42,310 bases of DNA, taken from the NCBI GenBank assembly GCA_009776625.1, contig WRNL01000001.1:1-42310 (forward strand), given 5' to 3'. The notes under the pieces are model-generated. The model made no database searches. It saw only the letters and a list, made by a program, of their open reading frames with translations, and had not been told where the DNA came from. The translations under genes were made by a program, and so were the position numbers. Source of the DNA: Methanomassiliicoccaceae archaeon (GTDB taxonomy: Archaea > Thermoplasmatota > Thermoplasmata > Methanomassiliicoccales > Methanomethylophilaceae). Below, piece after piece: positions 37,817 to 42,310 of the stretch (the first letter of the stretch is position 1; each line of letters opens with the position of its first letter).

Positions 37817-38241
37817 CATACGCCATAGTCGCCTGCGGCAGGTGCGGGCGCCATAGGATGATCGACCGTTCCTCCCCGACCTCGGCGTGCCCCTTCTGCA
37901 GCAGGACGGAGGCGAACAAAGGCCTCAGGGCCATATTCGAGGATGCGGATCAAAACGCCGTCAGGGAGGCTCTGAGGAGCATGCACCCGGTAGAGGCCCC
38001 GGAGAAGAGGAGGCAGGGCGCCGACCCGGACCCGCTCTCCACGCTCATGTACAGGTACGAGAGCTGCGTGGACCTGCAGGAGAGGATGGCTCTCCTCGCG
38101 AGAGGCCTGACGGACATATACGGCACGTTCACGCTGGAGGACGTGGAGAGGATCGACGAGAGGAACGCGGAGAAACTCCTGAGAGCGATGCTGGAGACCT
38201 GCCTGGTGCATGAGGTCAGGCACGGGCTTTACAGCGCCTGA
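37813..38241 (+). CDS. Zinc-ribbon protein, function unknown
   Basis: A 142-residue protein with an N-terminal zinc ribbon: C-x2-C in VACGRCGRHRM and C-x2-C in ACPFCSRTEA. The rest is charged and probably helical (DLQERMALLARGLTDIYG and ERNAEKLLRAMLETCLVHEV), consistent with a winged-helix or helical-bundle domain. It resembles small archaeal zinc-ribbon proteins of unassigned function. It is third in the PAC2-pdaD operon by a four-base overlap, so a link to nucleic-acid binding or proteasome/polyamine metabolism is possible but unproven. Confidence 0.75.
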   Translation: MTYAIVACGRCGRHRMIDRSSPTSACPFCSRTEANKGLRAIFEDADQNAVREALRSMHPVEAPEKRRQGADPDPLSTLMYRYESCVDLQERMALLARGLTDIYGTFTLEDVERIDERNAEKLLRAMLETCLVHEVRHGLYSA

Positions 38242-38303
38242 TGCCGCCGTAAGATCGGAAAGGCTTAATAAAGGGGAAAATATCTGCGACGAGGGGTGCG
38301 AAT

Positions 38304-39623
38304 ATGGAAACACAGAACAGGGAATTGAAGGAATCGTGGCATCCGAAGTACCTCAGCACCCTCTGTGCGTTCGCGAACACCTCTGGCGGCGTAATGATAA
38401 TCGGCATCTCCGACAATGGCGACATCATCGGTGTGAGAAACCCGCAACGCGTCCTAAAGGTCATACCTGACGACATCCGAAATAAACTCAGCATAACTGC
38501 GTCTGTCGAGGAAACCGTCGAGAAAGGTAAAACATGCATCAAGATAACAGTAGGGAAGGGGTTCCGCTATGTCGACCTAGACGGCGTGTTCTACAAACGC
38601 GTGGGGAACACCACGCAAAGGGTCACGGGGGATGAGCTTAACTCGTGGATCCTTTCCAACATGAGGACATCGTGGTCAGGCATCCCTGCGAAGGGCATCG
38701 GAATCGAAAAGCTCTCAAAGGATGCCATCGATTTCTTCGTTAAGAAGGGGCTGTCTTCGGGGCGCATGAGCCCGAAAGCGGCAGAAAGCGATCACGAAAC
38801 CATACTCGGGAACTACGACCTGGTGGGCGACGAGGGGGTTCGCAACTCCGCGGCAATACTGTTCCTGGAGGAGCCTGGAAAAATCTTCAGCTCAGCTAGC
38901 GTGAGCATCGGCGAGTTCAACGACGACGACATCCTTCTCAGGCTCGACCTGATCGACTGCCCAGTAGTCATGCTGCCAGACCGCGTCATGGACAAGCTCC
39001 TGAACAAGTACATCAAAGGTGTCGATGACATCGTTGGGCTGATGAGGGTGACGAGATACCCGTATCCAGAGAAGGCGTTGCGCGAAGCGGTCATGAACAG
39101 CATATGTCACCGCGACTATCAAGGCGTCGAGCAGACGTACATACGCGTATACCCAGACCGCATCGAGGTGTCCAACCCGGGGAGGCTCCCCGAAGGGTGG
39201 GATGAGAATAACATTTTCAGGAAACACGGTTCCGTTCCAACCAATCCGGCAATCGCAAGGGTGTTCTTCGAGATGGGGTACATAGAGAGGTTCGGTTCGG
39301 GCATAGAGATGATGCGCAACGAGTGCGTAGCTATGAACGTGCCTGAACCGGAGTACAATATGGACATGGGGCGCGTCGAGGTCGTATTCAGACTTCCAGA
39401 GAAAGAGGACAAATACACGCCTATAGCCAACCTCACAGAAAGGGAATCGATTATATACGCGTTGATATGCAAAGGTGACATGTCCACGATAGACGAGATA
39501 TCGGAGGCCACAGGCATACCTCACAGGACTGTAAGAAGGGATGTGTCTAGACTTATTGAGGGAAAGTACATACAAAAAGTAGGTGGGGACAGATATGGGA
39601 AATGGGTATCCCTTTCAAAATAA
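38304..39623 (+). CDS. AlbA_2/Schlafen-like ATP-binding regulator with HTH
   Basis: A 439-residue protein. It has an N-terminal AlbA_2 domain (ELKESWHPKYLSTLCAFANT, then SGGVMIIGISDNGDIIGV) and a GHKL-type ATP-binding domain (ALREAVMNSICHRDYQ, then DRIEVSNPGRLPEGW and GSGIEMMRNEC). It ends in a helix-turn-helix (TIDEISEATGIPHRTVRRDV). Known: such proteins are common accessory regulators or defence-linked factors in bacteria and archaea, with few characterised. TATA-like CTTAATAA (38264-38271) and a GAGGGG site precede ATG 38304. It ends with TAA, just upstream of an 11-bp tandem repeat. Confidence 0.88.
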   Translation: METQNRELKESWHPKYLSTLCAFANTSGGVMIIGISDNGDIIGVRNPQRVLKVIPDDIRNKLSITASVEETVEKGKTCIKITVGKGFRYVDLDGVFYKRVGNTTQRVTGDELNSWILSNMRTSWSGIPAKGIGIEKLSKDAIDFFVKKGLSSGRMSPKAAESDHETILGNYDLVGDEGVRNSAAILFLEEPGKIFSSASVSIGEFNDDDILLRLDLIDCPVVMLPDRVMDKLLNKYIKGVDDIVGLMRVTRYPYPEKALREAVMNSICHRDYQGVEQTYIRVYPDRIEVSNPGRLPEGWDENNIFRKHGSVPTNPAIARVFFEMGYIERFGSGIEMMRNECVAMNVPEPEYNMDMGRVEVVFRLPEKEDKYTPIANLTERESIIYALICKGDMSTIDEISEATGIPHRTVRRDVSRLIEGKYIQKVGGDRYGKWVSLSK

Positions 39624-39669
39624 AAATGATCCCTATTCTTGCGTCCTTTTCTATCCTTGTCCTCACGTT

Positions 39670-39739
39670 GGCCCGCTGGTGGCCCGCTGGTGGCCCGCTG
39701 GTGGCCCGCTGGTGGCCCGCTGGTGGCCCGCTGGTGGCC
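39670..39739. repeat. 11-bp tandem repeat, six copies plus a partial
   Basis: GGCCCGCTGGT repeats exactly from 39670, each unit 11 bases, six full copies to 39735 and a partial GGCC. It lies between the AlbA_2 gene and the convergent membrane-protein gene. Copies are identical, so it is recent or unstable. An open frame on the minus strand through it is an artefact of repetition. Confidence 0.97.
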
Positions 39740-39860
39740 TTGTGAACAAAAGTCTGTGATGTGGCAAAGGGATTGAGACCTCATGGGGCAAACTATGGTA
39801 GTCGGATTAAGTTGTGATTCCATTAGTTCCTACGTGGGCATCCATTTGCAGCCCTCGGCA

Positions 39861-40592
39861 TCACTTCGGCACGTCCTTCCTCGCCTTGCCCTCCATCCTG
39901 AGGACCTCCCTGACCACCCTGGACAGTTTCACCCTCATCGTATAATAGAAGTACGCCGCCGCGACTGCCAGCGCAAGGATGAAGAACACGTACAGGGCGG
40001 CCTCGCCCTGCGAGGCGAATGCCGCGAACAGGACTAGGCTGAAAACCAGGTTGACGAATATGGCCTGCAGGGCGAACTCCATGGGCTTCCGCCTTGCGAT
40101 CCCCTCCCCGATCGTGGAGCCAGCGGCTGACAGGATCAGTATGTAGGACAGCGCCATCATGAACAGCCATACGTAGTCCGTCGCGCCCAAAGGCACGCCC
40201 TCCTCTGCGAGCGCGGTCCCCAGCGTCCCGAAATAGTATATCGTGCCGAAGGCCATCGTGCACCCCATCCCCAGCCCCAGGCCATAGCCGTAGAACACCG
40301 TGTCGGACTTGCCGTGGAACCTCTTGAGATTGAGGACAGCGGTCATCGCGAGGCACTGCACGGCGGCGAACAGCGCCATGTAGACCATGTTCGGCGGGGC
40401 CATCAGATAGGTGTAGAGCGCGAAGAGGAGCGTGCCGGCTATCAGCCCCACAACGAAGAGCGAGAAGAACGCCGGGTCGCTGAAGAACGGCTGCTCGACC
40501 GCGGGGTAGGTGTACCTCTTCAGCACGGCGTACATCAGAATCAGCGTCGGGGCGAAGGCCATCACCCCGGCGGCGTACAGCATCGTGTCCAT
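39861..40592 (-). CDS. Multi-pass membrane protein, unknown function
   Basis: A 243-residue hydrophobic protein with about seven or eight predicted membrane segments (for example LYAAGVMAFAPTLILMYAVL near the start, then FFSLFVVGLIAGTLLFALYT and AALYVFFILALAVAAAYFYY). It ends in a basic cytoplasmic tail, VREVLRMEGKARKDVPK. No transporter or enzyme motif is recognised. ATG 40592 is favoured by the TATA-like TTATTA (minus strand, 40616-40621) centred 26 bases upstream; a GTG at 40607 would add five residues. Stand-alone gene. Confidence 0.8.
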   Translation of the reverse strand: MDTMLYAAGVMAFAPTLILMYAVLKRYTYPAVEQPFFSDPAFFSLFVVGLIAGTLLFALYTYLMAPPNMVYMALFAAVQCLAMTAVLNLKRFHGKSDTVFYGYGLGLGMGCTMAFGTIYYFGTLGTALAEEGVPLGATDYVWLFMMALSYILILSAAGSTIGEGIARRKPMEFALQAIFVNLVFSLVLFAAFASQGEAALYVFFILALAVAAAYFYYTMRVKLSRVVREVLRMEGKARKDVPK

Positions 40593-40671
40593 CCACCGTG
40601 CATACACTGGCGGGGTAATAACCTTTGTTGCATCCGCTCCCCCGCAAGAACCAGAGCGCTCTTTGGGGGAG

Positions 40672-40798
40672 GGGTGTCAAGTGCCATAGGGAGTACATAC
40701 AGCCTATGCTTGCGGAGGGACTCATCGAGAAGAACCCGAGGAGAAAAAGATATGTGCCGACAGAGGAGGGGGCGGCGGTCCTGGACATGTTCTCGTGA
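40672..40798 (+). pseudogene. Remnant of a winged-helix DNA-binding domain
   Basis: Translating from about 40672 gives HREYIQPMLAEGLIEKNPRR, then KRYVPTEEGAAVLDMFS and TGA at 40796-40798. This is the typical C-terminal half of a winged-helix domain (recognition helix, then wing K-x-Y-x-x-T-x-x-G), as seen at the end of Fic or AlbA_2-type regulators. No start codon or N-terminal part is present, so it looks like a decayed gene fragment. Confidence 0.5.
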
Positions 40799-40840
40799 GC
40801 CCTGCCCGCCGATCTCCGCATTGAGTCCCAATAGTCTGCC

Positions 40841-42310
40841 TCACACAGGGTATATTGCGGTCACGTTGAAGTTGGCTGGCTTGTACCCCACGTTGAACCA
40901 GTAGCTCTGCAACAGGCCTGGGGTCGTCTCGCAGTAGTAGTATTTGCCGTTCAGGTAGTTGTAGTACGTGCCGCTCCCCCCTTCCACGTCCAGGCCTACG
41001 GCCAGGTGGCCCGCCCCGTCGGCGTTCACCCAGAACAGAACCGCCCTGTATCCGAGCTCCTTCATCAGCGCGGCGTAAAGGATCGCGTGGTCCTCGCAGT
41101 CGCCCTGGTTCCTCCACAGCGTCTCGGAGGGGTAGTTCCAATGCTCGGTGGTCGCGTCCCCGTCCTTGTCGTACTTGTAAGGTATGCTCTGGACGAAGTG
41201 GAGGACGTAGTTGGCCCGGTCTATGTCGCTCCACCCCGACGTCCTGTTCTTGAACTCGTTGGCTATCGCCTTTATGACGGGGTCGTTGCAGTTGACGAAG
41301 CTCGTCAGGTACGGCGGCTGGTAGCCCCTCACGATGGGGTCGGACGCATACTTGTAGTACCATGCGAAGGTCATGTTGAGGGACACGGAGGCGTCCCTGT
41401 TCATGCTCGTGGGGTCCAGGTCGCTGTGGTCGAACGGGTTCCACCAGGCCCCGACGTAGTCCTCGTGGTACTTCCAGTTGAAGGTGGCGGCCTTGTTCTC
41501 GTTGACGACGACGTTCGAGGTCTTGGACGCCCTGCCGCCGTCCGCGTAGGTTATCGTCTGCGTCACGTCTACGCCCATCCCCGTGTCGATCCTGACGAAG
41601 GTACTGGACCCGCCGCCGTTGATGCCGTCCTCGAACTTCACGGTCTTGCCCGTGATGGTGTCCGTGACGGTCCACGTCCTGTACGCCACCTCGATGTTGT
41701 AGAGCGAGGTCATGGTGATTATCGTCGGCGCGCTGTCGGTCGACATGCTCGTCGTGAAGGACGCGTCGTGCAGCACGGAGTACCTGGCCTCCAGCGCGAT
41801 GTCGGCGCTGACAGTGAAGGTGTAGCTCTGGGTTTTCGACACCAGCGTGGCCCCGGAAAACCACCCGTCGAAAGCGTACCCTGCGGCTTTCTGGGTGACT
41901 GAGCAGGTGAAGCTGGACCCGTGCGCCGCTTTCCCGCCGCCTGTGGACAGCGTCCCTGCGCTGGCGTTGTTGATCGAGACCGTGACCGTGTGGCTCAGCG
42001 GGGAGAACTTCGCGTTGAGGGTCAGGCTCTCCTGTGCCTTGAAGCTCAGGCTGCTGGAGGAGGAATGGAGCACCCCGTTCTTGTACCAGCCGTTGAAGGA
42101 GTACCCGTAGTCCGGGGTCGCGGTCAGGTTGACCGTGCTCCCCGCGCTGTACGTCCCTGCCCCAGACACGGACCCGCCCGCGTCCCTCGTCGTTGCAATC
42201 GTATACTGCGTGCCGCCCCCGGCGGAAGATGGCCCCGAGTCCCCGCCGCCATCGCCGCCGCCATCGCCGCCGCTCATCGCGACGGCGGCTCCGCACAACA
42301 CGGCGACCAC
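40841..42310 (-). CDS. Secreted InlB-repeat / transglutaminase-like protein (N-terminus cut by window)
   Basis: At least 489 residues; the frame is open to the right edge, so the true start probably lies outside. The visible N-terminus VAVLCGAAVAMSGG looks like the end of a signal peptide, followed by a low-complexity Gly/Asp/Ser linker. Two divergent InlB B-type repeats follow (GYSFNGWYKNG and GYAFDGWFSGA units). A beta-rich middle part leads to a C-terminal transglutaminase-like domain: catalytic Cys in NQGDCEDHAILYAALMKELG, His in AGHLAVGLDV and a later Asp/Asn. Known: such proteins are extracellular in gut and anaerobic archaea and may bind or crosslink surface polymers. The role is inferred. 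Confidence 0.82.
   Translation of the reverse strand: MVAVLCGAAVAMSGGDGGGDGGGDSGPSSAGGGTQYTIATTRDAGGSVSGAGTYSAGSTVNLTATPDYGYSFNGWYKNGVLHSSSSSLSFKAQESLTLNAKFSPLSHTVTVSINNASAGTLSTGGGKAAHGSSFTCSVTQKAAGYAFDGWFSGATLVSKTQSYTFTVSADIALEARYSVLHDASFTTSMSTDSAPTIITMTSLYNIEVAYRTWTVTDTITGKTVKFEDGINGGGSSTFVRIDTGMGVDVTQTITYADGGRASKTSNVVVNENKAATFNWKYHEDYVGAWWNPFDHSDLDPTSMNRDASVSLNMTFAWYYKYASDPIVRGYQPPYLTSFVNCNDPVIKAIANEFKNRTSGWSDIDRANYVLHFVQSIPYKYDKDGDATTEHWNYPSETLWRNQGDCEDHAILYAALMKELGYRAVLFWVNADGAGHLAVGLDVEGGSGTYYNYLNGKYYYCETTPGLLQSYWFNVGYKPANFNVTAIYPV

Noticed and set aside
39521..39823. 100-codon minus-strand frame across the 11-bp repeats
   Set aside because: Translation is a repeated GHQRATSGPPA pattern created by the tandem repeat; no start signal.

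Overview
The window is GC-rich archaeal DNA, most likely from a methanogen of the Thermoplasmatota (Methanomassiliicoccales or close relatives). Archaeal markers are ribosomal protein L10e, Dph2, archaeal SepF, an MCT-1-like PUA protein, a PAC2-family chaperone, pyruvoyl-dependent arginine decarboxylase and RtcB. A methanogenesis-marker protein (MtxX/Mmp4 type) and a hydrogenase maturation protease point to a methanogen. All 44 complete coding sequences called here end in TGA (38) or TAA (6) and none in TAG, as expected of a genome that reserves TAG for pyrrolysine. The lineage assignment is inference.

Layout. 1-6.8 kb: a MoxR-type ATPase with a truncated HExxH partner at the left edge, msrA, tRNA-His, rtcB, and a minus-strand PUA-sepF-HD hydrolase operon. 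6.8-14.4 kb is accessory: a 33-bp repeat array with a DUF4143 ATPase, an unknown cysteine-rich protein, an iron-sulfur flavoprotein, a VOC protein, a NotI-like restriction endonuclease overlapping a C5 methyltransferase, AT-rich palindromic repeats, and a second DUF4143 ATPase whose expected start codon is not ATG. 14.4-24 kb is core metabolism: type III glutamine synthetase, hisHF, argGH and gatCAB. 24-27.5 kb: a TetR regulator with a zinc-ribbon protein, then two unrecognised genes in an AT-richer accessory segment. 27.5-31.5 kb: Mrp ATPase, a NifX-like protein, and the overlapping mtxX-queD-queC-queE operon (7-deazaguanine/archaeosine precursor synthesis). 31.5-33 kb: a three-helix membrane protein with a 65-residue partner, followed by a partial tandem duplicate in which only the small gene is intact. 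33-38.3 kb: rpl10e-dph2, a hydrogenase protease, an M16 peptidase, and PAC2-pdaD-zinc ribbon. 38.3 kb to the end: an AlbA_2/Schlafen-like regulator, an 11-bp tandem repeat, a multi-pass membrane protein, a winged-helix remnant and a large secreted transglutaminase-like protein cut by the right edge.

Many genes have a TATA-like box centred 24-30 bases before the start codon, implying leaderless transcripts; within operons, 1-4 base overlaps (ATGA, TGATG, GTGA) suggest coupled translation. The most unusual features are the membrane/small-protein module with its partial duplicate, a bidirectional TATA box shared by two divergent genes, three consecutive hairpins before rtcB, a perfect palindrome against the glnA promoter, and several unexplained structured or repeated intergenic segments. 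Identifications rest on motif recognition by eye; no database search was done.
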